NCBI GenBank assembly: GCA_021734835.1
Contig: JAIPIH010000004.1
Coordinates: forward strand, 94,423 to 158,422
Source: Candidatus Cloacimonadota bacterium
GTDB taxonomy: Bacteria; Cloacimonadota; Cloacimonadia; Cloacimonadales; TCS61
DNA: 64,000 nt
Direction: 5' to 3'
The notes beneath the pieces were generated by a model that was given only the letters and a program-made list of their open reading frames with translations, ran no database searches and had not been told where the DNA came from. This document shows, in pieces, positions 26,213 to 36,200 of the stretch (positions are counted from its first letter, which is position 1; each line of letters opens with the position of its first letter). The translations under genes and the position numbers were made by a program.

Positions 26213-27643
26213 TTGAATTTTGATTTAACAGTTGATTACAGAACAATTCTTAGTAAATTAGATTGGATAATATTTTTTGGCGTTTTATTATTAACTTTTC
26301 TTTCAATAATTTATGGTCAGCACTTAAAAAACAAAAATCCCAAAAATACGATCAAGAGTAAAGAACTGGGATTTCTTGAACTATTATTAATGGGAAGACA
26401 GCTAACCTTACCATTGTTTGTTGCAACTTTAGTTGCTACGTGGTATGGAGGTATTTTTGGTGTTACAAAAATTGCTTTTGAGCAGGGAGTATTTAATTTT
26501 ATTACTCAGGGTGTTTTTTGGTATGTTTCTTATATCATTTTCGCTTTTTTTATTACTCATAAAGTTGTAAAGTATAAGGCTGTTACCCTCCCCGATCTAA
26601 TTGAAAAAATGTTCGGTCCCAGATCAGGAAAGTTAAGTGCAGTTTTTAATTTTTTCAATGTGCTGCCAATAGCTTATGTCATTAGTTTAGGTCTTCTTAT
26701 CCAAGCTTTATTTGGAATTTCTTTATTACTCAGTATGATCATTGGAATTACAGTAGTGATCATTTATACAGTTTATGGAGGTTTCCGCGCAATTGTTTTT
26801 TCTGATATAATTCAATTCTTCGTAATGTGTTTAGGTGTTTTTTTAGTAGTAGTTTTTTCCTACAAATTATTTGGCGGAATAGGTTTCTTAAAAGCCAATC
26901 TTCCTGCGGAGCATTTTACACTTACAGGCGGAGAAGGTCTTGCCGCAACACTGGTTTGGGGATTTATAGCTTTATCCACACTAGTCGATCCAAATTTTTA
27001 TCAACGTGTTTTTGCTGCAAAAAGTGTAAAAGTCGCAAAACGAGGAATTCTTATTTCTACAATTATTTGGATACTCTTTGATATCTGCACAACCAGTGGA
27101 GCGATGTATGCGAGAGCGGTGATACCTGAAGCTGCTTCTGACAAAGCATATCTCATCTATGCCCTCCAAATTCTACCCAACGGAGTTCGCGGTTTGGTTT
27201 TGGCAGGGATTTTGGCAACGATCCTTTCGACACTTGACTCTTACCTATTCATAGCTGGTAACACTGTATCTTTTGATATGATGCCCAGGAAATATCGCGG
27301 ACAAATTACTATGCATAGATTGGGTATTCTTACTGTTGGCATAATTGCTGTAGTTATGGGAGTCATCTTCGAAGGAAATATCAAAGAAGTTTGGAAAACT
27401 CTGGGAAGCTATTCGACAAGCTGTCTTCTCTTGCCAGTGTTATACGGCTATATTTTCCCTGGCAAAATAAAAGATTGGCAGTTTATATTTGCTAGTGTTT
27501 TAGGAATTATTTCTGTTAGTACTTGGCGAAATATAACTTTAGGCGGATTCTGGAAAAATATTGATGAACTTTATATAGGAATTATCGCGACTTCGTTGGG
27601 GCTGATATTTTATGGTTTAGCTGAAAAGATTAAAAATATGTAA
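26213..27643 (+). CDS. Sodium:solute symporter, predicted thiamin or thiamin-precursor transporter (ThiV-like)
   Basis: This 476-residue protein of the SSS family has about 13 hydrophobic segments. Family motifs include PLFVATLVATWYGGIFGVTK, VYGGFRAIVFSDIIQFFVM, TLVDPNFYQRVFAAKS and RGLVLAGILATILSTLDSY. The TPP riboswitch directly upstream, with its 3' end serving as the ribosome site, shows control by thiamin status. SSS proteins related to pantothenate symporters (named ThiV) were predicted as thiamin-precursor carriers on the same kind of evidence. The start codon is TTG at 26213 with GGAG six nt upstream. The partner across the outer membrane is probably the divergent TonB receptor. Confidence 0.85.
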   Translation: MNFDLTVDYRTILSKLDWIIFFGVLLLTFLSIIYGQHLKNKNPKNTIKSKELGFLELLLMGRQLTLPLFVATLVATWYGGIFGVTKIAFEQGVFNFITQGVFWYVSYIIFAFFITHKVVKYKAVTLPDLIEKMFGPRSGKLSAVFNFFNVLPIAYVISLGLLIQALFGISLLLSMIIGITVVIIYTVYGGFRAIVFSDIIQFFVMCLGVFLVVVFSYKLFGGIGFLKANLPAEHFTLTGGEGLAATLVWGFIALSTLVDPNFYQRVFAAKSVKVAKRGILISTIIWILFDICTTSGAMYARAVIPEAASDKAYLIYALQILPNGVRGLVLAGILATILSTLDSYLFIAGNTVSFDMMPRKYRGQITMHRLGILTVGIIAVVMGVIFEGNIKEVWKTLGSYSTSCLLLPVLYGYIFPGKIKDWQFIFASVLGIISVSTWRNITLGGFWKNIDELYIGIIATSLGLIFYGLAEKIKNM

Positions 27644-27792
27644 ATATTATATCTTTGAGGAGATCTTACAGAGACTTTCGACAACTTGTCTCACCGAAAG
27701 CTATTCTATGTAAAAAGTCTGCAACAGAAATAATATTTTCCAAACCTAACAGAAAGAATTACTCAGAATGACTGTTAACAAAAGGAGGAAAT

Positions 27793-28176
27793 TTGAAAAT
27801 TGGAAAAATTGTTACTTTAGTTTTGGGAATTGGATTGTTTGTTTATTCTGCTATTCATTTCGTGCAGGGCATCATTCTTTGGGCAGCCGTAAAACTCATC
27901 ATAGGAACGGGATTGATAACGATCACATTCATGAAAAACCGCTATGGTCAGATCATCTTCGGTCACTTGGCAATCGTGGCTGGTTGTATGTTGGTAACTG
28001 CTGGGATTTATTACGTACCAATGATAGCTGAAAGCGTAAAAGCAAATAATGGACAAATCCCGATCTTGTTAATTTTTGCGATGCCGTTGTTCTGGGGATT
28101 TTTCTCCATCTTTGGTGGAATCTGCGCAATTTATCACGGCTTTTGCAGATGCGTTCGGCATGACTGGAGTGTGTGA
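27793..28176 (+). CDS. Small inner-membrane protein of unknown function
   Basis: This 127-residue protein has four hydrophobic segments (about 6-25, 28-48, 55-76 and 88-114) and a Cys/His-containing C-terminal tail (GGICAIYHGFCRCVRHDW). I do not recognise a family. The start is TTG at 27793, supported by GGAGG at 27784-27788 with 4-nt spacing. It lies 149 nt after the thiamin-controlled symporter with no clear terminator between, and its TGA overlaps the BtpA-family ATG (TGATG). It may therefore belong to the thiamin operon, or be a separate unit with BtpA. The Cys/His tail could bind metal, which is speculation. Confidence 0.7.
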   Translation: MKIGKIVTLVLGIGLFVYSAIHFVQGIILWAAVKLIIGTGLITITFMKNRYGQIIFGHLAIVAGCMLVTAGIYYVPMIAESVKANNGQIPILLIFAMPLFWGFFSIFGGICAIYHGFCRCVRHDWSV

Positions 28177-29000
28177 TGAATAAGTTTACTGCAGATTTTT
28201 TAAAAACAAAAAAAGTAATCGGTATGATCCATGTTAACGCGCTTCCGGGTACACCAAACAATAAATATTCGATTTCAAGTATAATTGTAAAAGCAATTCA
28301 GGAAGCTGAATTGTATGAGGCTTGTGGTTTAGATGCTGTCATATTGGAAAATATGCATGATGTACCCTATCTGAATCGAGAAGTTGGTCCTGAGATCACT
28401 GCTGCCATGACTGCAATTACTACTAGAGTTAAATCAAAAGTTTCAATACCTTGCGGAGTTCAGATATTGGCTGGAGCCAATTTGGAAGCGCTGGCTGTTG
28501 CAAACGCATCAGAATGTGACTTTATTCGGGTTGAAGGTTTTGTATATTCTCACATTGCCGATGAGGGATTAATGAATGCCTGTGCCGGAGAACTTATGAG
28601 GGTCAGAAAATATATTGATGCAGAGAACGTAGCAGTTTTTGCAGATATTAAAAAGAAGCATTCTTCACATTCCATTACAGGCGATCTCGATCTCCGGGAT
28701 TTTGCGGATGCTTGTCATTTCTTTCAGGCTGATAGTGTCATTGTTTCAGGGTCATCTACTGCTAAGGAAGCAAATTTAGAAGAGCTTCAAGATTTATGGA
28801 AAACAACAAAACTACCAGTTTTAATAGGATCAGGTATCACTGCTGAGAATATTAGTAAATACTGGGATTTTGCTAATGGTTTTATTATTGGTTCTTACTT
28901 TAAAAAAGGTGGAAAATGGCAGAATACGGTTTTAGAAGAAAATGTAGTGAATCTAATGAACAAAATTAAATCTTTAAGGTCATTAAACATTGATTGTTAA
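28176..29000 (+). CDS. BtpA/SgcQ family TIM-barrel protein
   Basis: This protein of about 274 residues belongs to the BtpA family: KVIGMIHVNALPGTP, ELYEACGLDAVILENMHDVP, CGVQILAGANLEALAVANA, DFIRVEGFVYSHIADEG, FADIKKKHSSH and VIVSGSSTAKEAN are family landmarks. BtpA affects photosystem I accumulation in cyanobacteria, but most members, including SgcQ in E. coli, are found in non-photosynthetic bacteria with unknown enzymatic roles. The ATG at 28176 with GGAG at 28166-28169 is preferred to the GTG three nt earlier. It lies downstream of the TPP-controlled symporter. Its last 18 nt overlap the convergent gene at 28983. Confidence 0.85.
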   Translation: MNKFTADFLKTKKVIGMIHVNALPGTPNNKYSISSIIVKAIQEAELYEACGLDAVILENMHDVPYLNREVGPEITAAMTAITTRVKSKVSIPCGVQILAGANLEALAVANASECDFIRVEGFVYSHIADEGLMNACAGELMRVRKYIDAENVAVFADIKKKHSSHSITGDLDLRDFADACHFFQADSVIVSGSSTAKEANLEELQDLWKTTKLPVLIGSGITAENISKYWDFANGFIIGSYFKKGGKWQNTVLEENVVNLMNKIKSLRSLNIDC

Positions 29001-29471
29001 TTTAATCCCTATCGCCACTAACAGAGTTAACATCAGAGAAAATACCAGATAGGCCAAATTTGATAAAATCCTAATCCCGGTCGTAAATTTCTTAGTATTA
29101 AAGCCGATTTTTTCCATAAAAAGCATAATAATTGCTAAAAATACAAACCATACTGTTCCTAAGGGAAAATGATTTTTAAATGCGAACAACCAACAGAATG
29201 GCCACCAAAAAAGCAGATCGTGCAGAAGAAAACCAGAAACAGCAAAAGTAGCTACAACCCGAAAGGTTCTGGGGACTTTCTTGGACAGAGGTTTGTAGAA
29301 ATAAAAAAGCATATAATACCCAAAAACAGGATTCCAATAATTCCAGAATTCTCTAACTGATTTTGCTTTAAATGCTTTGATGAACATTGATCTGATAATT
29401 TTAAAATAAGGACCGCGACCTAATCGCAATTGGATGTAGTGTTTAAGTGTTTTATTCGATTTCAATATCAT
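28983..29471 (-). CDS. Small membrane protein with MBOAT/wax-synthase-like core
   Basis: This 162-residue protein has about four hydrophobic segments. The part SVREFWNYWNPVFGYYMLFY, followed by PRTFRVVATFAVSGFLLHDLLFW, resembles the FW...W and SG-L-H-D/E core of membrane-bound O-acyltransferases of the wax-synthase type, including the conserved His. At 162 residues it is much shorter than usual MBOAT enzymes (over 300). It could be a minimal relative, a remnant, or a false resemblance. TTGACA at 29512-29517 (minus strand) may be its -35 element. It converges on the BtpA gene with an 18-nt overlap. Confidence 0.6.
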   Translation of the reverse strand: MILKSNKTLKHYIQLRLGRGPYFKIIRSMFIKAFKAKSVREFWNYWNPVFGYYMLFYFYKPLSKKVPRTFRVVATFAVSGFLLHDLLFWWPFCWLFAFKNHFPLGTVWFVFLAIIMLFMEKIGFNTKKFTTGIRILSNLAYLVFSLMLTLLVAIGIKLTINV

Positions 29472-29533
29472 CTCATCATTTTTTTTGATATGTTTTTTTT
29501 ATAACTCGAATTGTCAATTTTTTTTCTTGTACA

Positions 29534-29562
29534 TAAAAAACGCTAACCGCAGTTAGCGTTTA
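29534..29562 (-). terminator. Intrinsic terminator after the tRNA cluster
   Basis: AACGCTAAC (29539-29547) and GTTAGCGTT (29552-29560) form a perfect 9-bp stem with a 4-nt loop. On the minus strand the stem is followed by TTTTTT, right after the 3' end of tRNA-Leu. Confidence 0.92.
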
Positions 29563-29565
29563 ATG

Positions 29566-29652
29566 TGGTACCAGAGGCCGGACTTGAACCGGCACGATCC
29601 GAAGATCGAGGGATTTTAAGTCCCTTGTGTCTACCAATTCCACCACTCCGGC
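29566..29652 (-). tRNA. tRNA-Leu (anticodon TAA)
   Basis: The minus strand folds as an 87-nt class II tRNA with acceptor GCCGGAG pairing with CTCTGGT, D-arm GTGGAATTGGTAGACAC, anticodon stem-loop GGGACTTAAAATCCC (anticodon TAA), a long variable arm (TCGATCTTCGGATCG), T-arm GCCGGTTCAAGTCCGGC and encoded CCA. It is the last of three tRNAs on one transcript. Confidence 0.95.
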
Positions 29653-29673
29653 AGGAATTAATAATTACCCAAA

Positions 29674-29747
29674 TGGAGGCGACACCCGGATTCGAACCGG
29701 GGATAAAGATTTTGCAGACCTTTGCCTTACCACTTGGCGATGTCGCC
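29674..29747 (-). tRNA. tRNA-Cys (anticodon GCA)
   Basis: This 74-nt cloverleaf on the minus strand has acceptor GGCGACA pairing with TGTCGCC, anticodon stem-loop AAGGTCTGCAAAATCTTT (anticodon GCA), T-arm CCCGGTTCGAATCCGGG and encoded CCA. It lies 10 nt after tRNA-Gly and 21 nt before tRNA-Leu. Confidence 0.95.
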
Positions 29748-29757
29748 TTATATAAAA

Positions 29758-29833
<76 letters not shown>

Positions 29834-29877
29834 CATTATCTCAAAGCAAAATCCGGATATATAGTTTTCTTGTCAAA

Positions 29878-30696
29878 TCATTTATAAATGCAACTGGAAA
29901 AATAGCCAACAACTTGCTCATAATCTCCACTTACATCTCCGGAATTTCGATAATCCAATACTGCAGAATTGCTATAATTGAGTAGTTTTGCAATATTCAT
30001 TAATGTTAAAATACCGCCCATGCCGCAAGCTTCGATCTCACGATGTTCATAATTCTTTTCCATCCCAGCAACATCTAATTTCTCAAACAACTCAACTAAT
30101 TTAGTATCCATCATTTTCGCAATTTTACTGGTATAATAATGGCTCAGATCTGTACTAATAACAAATTTTGTTTGATCTATTTTATCCTTAAAGAATTCAG
30201 CTAAGATATGAGCTAACTTTTTACTGTTTTCCTTTGATTGTGTTCCCAGTAATATGGGAACGATCTTAACCTCTGGTTTCACTATCTGTAAAAAAGGTAA
30301 TTGGACTTCCAGCGAGTGCTCAATATTGTGAGCGTAGTTATGTGATTTCAATCCATACTTCCCCTTCAGCTCTTTTACAATATTTGTTGCAATATCCACA
30401 CTTCCTAATGGCGTTAAATACTTTTCGTAATTCCCGATAGAGAAATCGAAATCGGCAAATCTATGGCTGGGAGCGATTATTACAGTATACTTAAAATTCT
30501 CATCCTTGAGAGTTTTGAAACTGAAAGCAGCACACTGCCCGGAGTAAACATACCCTGCATGCGGTGCTACAACGCCTAATAATTCACCTGATATCTTTCT
30601 TAACTCAACATTTTCCAAAAAATCATTGATCTGGGTTTTTAAGACCTTGCCGTCTCCTGGGTAAAAACTACCTGCAACTACCGGATTCCTGATCAT
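29878..30696 (-). CDS. MEMO family protein (AmmeMemoRadiSam system protein B)
   Basis: This 272-residue protein matches the MEMO1 family: RNPVVAGSFYPGD at the N-terminus, VVAPHAGYVYSGQCAAFSF (first conserved His), IIAPSHR, HNIEHSLEVQLPFLQ (second), VISTDLSHYY (third) and the C-terminal EACGMGGI. The three-His site is that of an extradiol-dioxygenase-like fold. In many bacteria MEMO is adjacent to or fused with an AMMECR1 domain and a radical SAM protein; neither partner is next to it here. The biological role is not established. It ends 45 nt before the tRNA-Gly gene. Confidence 0.92.
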   Translation of the reverse strand: MIRNPVVAGSFYPGDGKVLKTQINDFLENVELRKISGELLGVVAPHAGYVYSGQCAAFSFKTLKDENFKYTVIIAPSHRFADFDFSIGNYEKYLTPLGSVDIATNIVKELKGKYGLKSHNYAHNIEHSLEVQLPFLQIVKPEVKIVPILLGTQSKENSKKLAHILAEFFKDKIDQTKFVISTDLSHYYTSKIAKMMDTKLVELFEKLDVAGMEKNYEHREIEACGMGGILTLMNIAKLLNYSNSAVLDYRNSGDVSGDYEQVVGYFSSCIYK

Positions 30697-30852
30697 AGTA
30701 CCACCTTATTAATAAATGTAAAAATTAACAACTATCGCTCCTATCAATTAACAAAATTACACTTTATAATTATCATGACAACAAATAAATTGACAAATGT
30801 AAAGATTTTAAGAAGAAACTTCAGCAGGCAAACCTTTAATTTGTGAGGGAAT

Positions 30853-32562
30853 ATGAACAAAATTGCTATTACTACTGGAGATCCTGCCGGGGTTGGACCG
30901 GAGATTACATCTAAAGCTATACGTTTTTTAAAACTGAAAAAAGATGTGATTATAATAATCTACGGTAAAGTTGAATCTTGCAAAGCTGGAAATCGGATAA
31001 AAAAAATTGAGAAGGTAAGCGAAGCTGTTTCCCCTAAATATATTTATTGGATCGAAATTAATAACAATAAGATCGAGATAGGAAAGCCTAGTGTACTGAG
31101 TGGTAAAGTAGCGTATGAAATTCTTTGTCGCTGCACTGAAGATCTAAATTCTGGGAAATTATCAGCAGTAGTAACTGCCCCTGTTAGTAAAGCAGCTATT
31201 CGCCTCTCGTATCAGAGTTTTATCGGTCATACAGAATTTTTTGCAGAAAAATCTAACAGTAAAAATGTTGTTATGTCCTTTTGGGGACCTTACTTTAACC
31301 TAGCTCTGTTATCTACCCATTTAGCAATAAGTGATATTTGTAATCATTTAAAAACGACTGATCTTGCAGCAAAATTCAGAGTGATCTATGATCAAACTAT
31401 AAAAATGATCCCTGATGCTAGAATCGCAATGCTCGGTGTTAATCCCCATGCCGGTGAAAATAACGCATTTGGTAACGAAGATGAGCTGATCAAATCAGTT
31501 TTAAAAGAGTTGAAAAATGAGAATATCCAAATTGATGGTCCTTTCCCGGCCGATACTTTTTTTTCTTCTAAAGTTACAAGTTACGATATGGTAATTTCCG
31601 CTTATCATGATCAGGGACTCATCCCCTTCAAAATGATATCCGCTGAGGAAGGTGTTAATGTAACACTTGGATTGCCGTTTATTCGTACATCTGTAGATCA
31701 TGGCACAGCATACGATATAGCTGGGAAAGGAATCGCCTCTGAGAAAAGTTTAGAGCAGGCAATAAAATTAGCAGAAAAAATGCTCTTGGGAAATAGGGTA
31801 GAAACTTCTGGAAATTATGGAATATTTGCTGAGTACTATGATGGTTATATGCATCATGTGAGTTATGAAAAATGGACAAATTTTATTCTTGAACAGTATA
31901 ACAGAGCAAATAATAAAAGCCCGGAAAAAATATTGGAACTTGCCTGCGGTACGGCAAATGTTGCATCCCTGCTTGTTAAAAGAGGACTTAATGTCGATGC
32001 TTCAGACCTTTCACCCGAAATGCTCAAAATAGCCTCCGCTAAACCTTTTTCTCCAAATTTATGTTTAAACAGTATGATCGATGAAATTCCCATGAATAAT
32101 TATGACTTGATTCTAACATTATTTGATAGTTTAAATTATCTAAAAGACCTTAATGAAGTTAAAACATTATTAAAGAACGTTCAGAAATCGCTTCTGGAAA
32201 AAGGACTATTTATTTTTGATATTACTACTCCTAAAAATTGTGAAAATAATTTTAATAATTTCATCAATTTTGACCAGATCAATGAAGATAAATTCATCCA
32301 TGAAAGTGATTTTGACACTGCCAAAAACACTATAACTTCCAAATTAACCTTCTTTAGGAAAAAAGGATTTCTCTATTCCAAATATGAAGAGACTCATCAT
32401 CAAACAATATTTGAGGTTGAAGATATAATCGAACTCATCGATAAGTCAACACTTCAATTGCTGGGTATCTATCATATCAACTCAAAGGAAAATCTTATTG
32501 ATCATGACCCAAGAATACTTGAAGCAAACTTTACGCGATTATTTTTTGTGCTGAGAGCTTAA
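30853..32562 (+). CDS. pdxA: PdxA (4-hydroxythreonine-4-phosphate dehydrogenase) fused to a class I SAM methyltransferase
   Basis: Residues 1 to about 315 are a full PdxA: ITTGDPAGVGPEI at the N-terminus, metal-binding His156 (STHLA), His199 (NPHAGE) and His252 (YHDQGLIPFK), and SVDHGTAYDIAGKG. Residues of about 323-569 form a complete class I methyltransferase. It begins with a YDGYMHHVSYEKW helix, has motif I ILELACGTANVASLLV at 360-375, SDLSPEMLKIA, and LILTLFDSLNYLKDL. PdxA alone is usually about 330 residues. PdxA oxidises 4-phosphohydroxy-threonine in DXP-dependent vitamin B6 synthesis; the methyltransferase substrate is unknown. The frame is open without a stop at the junction. The stop overlaps the rnhB start (TAATG). 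Confidence 0.88.
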   Translation: MNKIAITTGDPAGVGPEITSKAIRFLKLKKDVIIIIYGKVESCKAGNRIKKIEKVSEAVSPKYIYWIEINNNKIEIGKPSVLSGKVAYEILCRCTEDLNSGKLSAVVTAPVSKAAIRLSYQSFIGHTEFFAEKSNSKNVVMSFWGPYFNLALLSTHLAISDICNHLKTTDLAAKFRVIYDQTIKMIPDARIAMLGVNPHAGENNAFGNEDELIKSVLKELKNENIQIDGPFPADTFFSSKVTSYDMVISAYHDQGLIPFKMISAEEGVNVTLGLPFIRTSVDHGTAYDIAGKGIASEKSLEQAIKLAEKMLLGNRVETSGNYGIFAEYYDGYMHHVSYEKWTNFILEQYNRANNKSPEKILELACGTANVASLLVKRGLNVDASDLSPEMLKIASAKPFSPNLCLNSMIDEIPMNNYDLILTLFDSLNYLKDLNEVKTLLKNVQKSLLEKGLFIFDITTPKNCENNFNNFINFDQINEDKFIHESDFDTAKNTITSKLTFFRKKGFLYSKYEETHHQTIFEVEDIIELIDKSTLQLLGIYHINSKENLIDHDPRILEANFTRLFFVLRA

Positions 32563-33173
32563 TGCCTTTATACAAAGCAGAGCAGTATTATCAGAATAAA
32601 TTCGGGATCATAGCCGGAGTTGATGAAGCCGGGCGTGGACCGCTTGCAGGGCCTGTTGTAATCGCTTCTGTAATCCTAAGCTATTCAAAAAAAATAAACG
32701 GATTGGATGATTCTAAAAAATTGAATGAGCAAAAACGGGAAAGACTTTTCAAAGAAATTACTGCAAATGCATTGTGCTGGAATATTGAAATAATTTCTGC
32801 AAAAATAATTGATGATATCAATATTCTGCAGGCAACTTTGTTAGGTATGGAAAAAGCTGTACTTTCAATGAAGATCAAGCCGGATCTATGTTTGATAGAC
32901 GGTAATATGATTCCTGGTAAATTAAGTGAATTCTCCCAGGCGATTATAAAAGGCGATTCTAAGATAGCTTCCATTGCAGCTGCTTCAATTTTAGCTAAAG
33001 TTTCACGTGATCGTTTGATGTTAAAATTGCATAGTAAGTACCCGCAATACAATTTTAAAAAAAATAAAGGCTATCCGACTAAAGAACATCTTACTGCCTT
33101 AAATAAATATGGAATACTCGATTGTCACCGCAAATCATACAAACCTGTGCAGCAGTTAACATTTGATCTATGA
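32562..33173 (+). CDS. rnhB: Ribonuclease HII
   Basis: This 203-residue enzyme removes RNA from RNA-DNA hybrids and misincorporated ribonucleotides. Catalytic acids are visible in AGVDEAGRGPLAGPVVIA (Asp and Glu) and CLIDGNMIPG, with another Asp in KGDSKIASIAAASILAKVSRD. The end includes YPTKEHLTALNKYGILDCHR, typical of the family. The ATG shares one base with the pdxA-fusion stop, and an intrinsic terminator lies 33 nt after the gene. Length is normal. Confidence 0.95.
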   Translation: MPLYKAEQYYQNKFGIIAGVDEAGRGPLAGPVVIASVILSYSKKINGLDDSKKLNEQKRERLFKEITANALCWNIEIISAKIIDDINILQATLLGMEKAVLSMKIKPDLCLIDGNMIPGKLSEFSQAIIKGDSKIASIAAASILAKVSRDRLMLKLHSKYPQYNFKKNKGYPTKEHLTALNKYGILDCHRKSYKPVQQLTFDL

Positions 33174-33205
33174 AAAATTCTTTGCTTTTTTAATAAATCG
33201 ATCAT

Positions 33206-33233
33206 AAAAAAGCTCACTTTCGTGAGCTTTTTT
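33206..33233. terminator. Bidirectional intrinsic terminator between rnhB and the RND efflux genes
   Basis: AGCTCAC (33211-33217) and GTGAGCT (33222-33228) form a 7-bp stem with a TTTC loop. It is flanked by A5 on the left and T5 on the right, so it can work in both directions, ending rnhB and the convergent RND pump transcript. Confidence 0.93.
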
Positions 33234-33259
33234 CTATTTACTTTTATTATTGACTAAAA

Positions 33260-36200
33260 CTACTCAATTATACCCATTTTCTTCTTTGCAATGATGCTGT
33301 AGATTACCGGTAGTAGTATCAATGTGAGAAATGTTGCGCTGATAAGTCCGCCAATAACCGTCAAAGCCATTGGAGCTTTTAATTCGGAGCCTTCACTTGT
33401 ACTTAATGCCATCGGTAACATACCCATCATAGTTGTAATTGCAGTGATCAGAACAGGACGTAATCTATCTTTTCCGGCTTGAATGATCGCTGCGGTTTTT
33501 TCCATCCCTTTAGTACGAAGCTGATTCATGTGATCAATCAAGACTATACCATTATTCACCACAATTCCTGAGAGAATTATAGCTCCAACAAAACTTACAA
33601 CCGATAAGGTTGTACCTGTTAGAGCAAGTATCATCATTACACCTATCACTGCAAGAGGAATTGTGAACATAACTATGAATGGTTGACGTAAAGATTCAAA
33701 TTGAGATGCCATCACAATGTAAACAAGAACAATTGCTAGTAATAATGCTAAGGCAAGAGTTTTAAATGCTTCCATCATATCTTCATATGCACCACTAATG
33801 TTGATGAAATAACCCGTTGGTAAATCTGCAACTATATCTTTAATATTTGTTTGCACATTTTTTACAACTCCGCCCAGATCTTTAGTATCTGTAATGTTAG
33901 CTGATATCGTTACTTTCCTGGTTTGCTTTTCATGACTGATCACCCGCGGTCCCTCAGCAAATTCTATATGGGCAATTTGATTAAGTGGAATAGAAAAGCC
34001 AGCAGGGGAAACTATAGAGATATGCATAATATCATCGAAACTGTTTCGGGTAGATTCTTCTAATCTGACAAATATATTTATTTCTTCTCCACCCTGCCGG
34101 AATATTCCTGCTTGAGTTCCCAGAGCTGCAGTTTTTATTGCAGATGCTACCTGATATGTAGTTAATCCATATTTAAAGGCTTTATCTTTATCGATTATAA
34201 TATGTGCTTCCGGTTTCCCTACTTTTACAGAATTAATAACATCGCTTACATATTTCACACTTTTAATCCGATCTTCGATCCGGGCAGCAAATTCCCTTAA
34301 TACGACCATATCCTTACCGAATAATTTTATCTCTATCGGATTTGATTGCCCTTGCCCCATCATTTGTTCTCGTGATAAAAAGTTAACTTCAGCACCATCA
34401 ATTTTAGGAAGTTGCATTCGTACTCTGTTTTGGATCTCATCATAGGATATATTTCTGTCTTTCTGCATTTCAAGTCTGGCAAAGACTTGTGCTTCATTCA
34501 CTTCCTGTGGATTTGTTGGGTCAGCTTGAGCTTGTGCATCAGACATAGGACCAACCAGTGACATCACATGTTGTATCCCTTCCACCTTCATAAATGCATC
34601 TTCACATTGACGCACAATTTGATCTGTTTCTTCCAACGATGTTCCTACCGGTGCAGTTATATGAAGAGCCATGATCGGGATGTCCTGTCCAGGCATGAAT
34701 TCTGTTCCGATCATTCCAGAAATTGGTATGATAAGTGAAAGTATAAATAATACTGCAACAATAATTATCGTTTTTAATTTATGATTTAAAGCCCAGTTTA
34801 AAACTTTTATATATCTTCTTTTAATGCCTTCAAACATTTGTTCCGATTTATCATGAGCCGGTCGAGCAGCTGTTTTACGGAATATTACAGATGCTATTGC
34901 AGGAACTATTGTCAGTGATACAAACAAAGATGCTGCCAGCGAAAAAGCTACTGTTAATGCTAAACCTCTAACTAAAATACCGGTCATACCTTCTGCAAAG
35001 ATCATAGGGAAGAAAACAGCTATTGTGGTAAGTGTGGAAGCTGTGATAGCTGTTGATACTTCCACCGCACCTACTTTTGCCGCTTCTACTTTCTTTTCCC
35101 CCATTTCAATATGCCTGTAAATATTTTCGATTACAACGATGGAGTTATCTACCAGCATACCAACCCCCAAAGCAAGACCACCAAGAGTCATAATATTCAA
35201 GGAAAATTTAGCTAAATATATTGAAACCATAGTGGCAACAACCGAAATTGGAATTGCTAACGAAATAGCTAAAGTAGGCCGCCAATTACGAAGAAAAACA
35301 AACATAATTATCACAGCGAGAATCCCACCAATAATGAGATTTGACATCGCACCGGAAGTTACTCTGGAGATAGGTAAGCTCATATCCATTATACTATTAA
35401 ATTCCACATTGATCTTCATCTCATTCTGTAGTTCGTTAAGTTTTGCTTTAACTATTTTTGCCACCGTGATCGTATTTGCTCCTGATTCCTTGGAGATCAT
35501 CATCATAGCAGTCGGCTCTTTATTCGTTCTCACATGATATCTTTTTTCTTTAAAGCCATCCTGAACAGCGGCAATGTCCTCAAGATAGATCGTGTTTCCG
35601 TTATTAGTTATGCGAATTGGTAATTTTTTAATTTCATCTATAGATTTATATTGAGCAACAGTCCGCAAAAGAAAATCATCTTTTCTTTTTTGAATATATC
35701 CAGCCGACATATTGATATTTCCAGCAGCTACTATCTGAACAATTTCATCAATGGAGATATTATAATGTTCCAATTTATCTTTATCAACTATGATCTGCTT
35801 TTCCAGTTCGTCACCACCCATAACCATAACCGAGGCAACACCTGTTAGTTGCTTGAGTTTAGAAGAAACTTCGTCTTCAAGAATTTTTCGTAATTGATAT
35901 GTATCTTCTGCACCTGTTACACCATACATCAGAATTGGCATTTGCGCCAGACTGTATTTCATTACAAGCGGACGCGAAACATCCTTAGGGAGATAATCAG
36001 CAATCTGATCGATCATATCACGTAGATCCTGAGCGGCGAAATCCAGATTTGTACCCCAATTGAATTCAACCATGACCAGAGAAGTATTTTCCATACTCTC
36101 CGATTTCAGGTTTTTAATATTTTTTACAGTAGCTATTGCAGTTTCAATCGGTTTAGTTACTGTCTCTTCGACATCCTGAGATGATGCGCCATGATAGGTA

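Noticed and set aside
27660..27705. CTTTCG/CGAAAG and GAGAC/GTCTC overlapping stems between the symporter and membrane protein genes
   Set aside because: Weak, overlapping stems with no T-run; not enough for a terminator, so a shared transcript remains possible.
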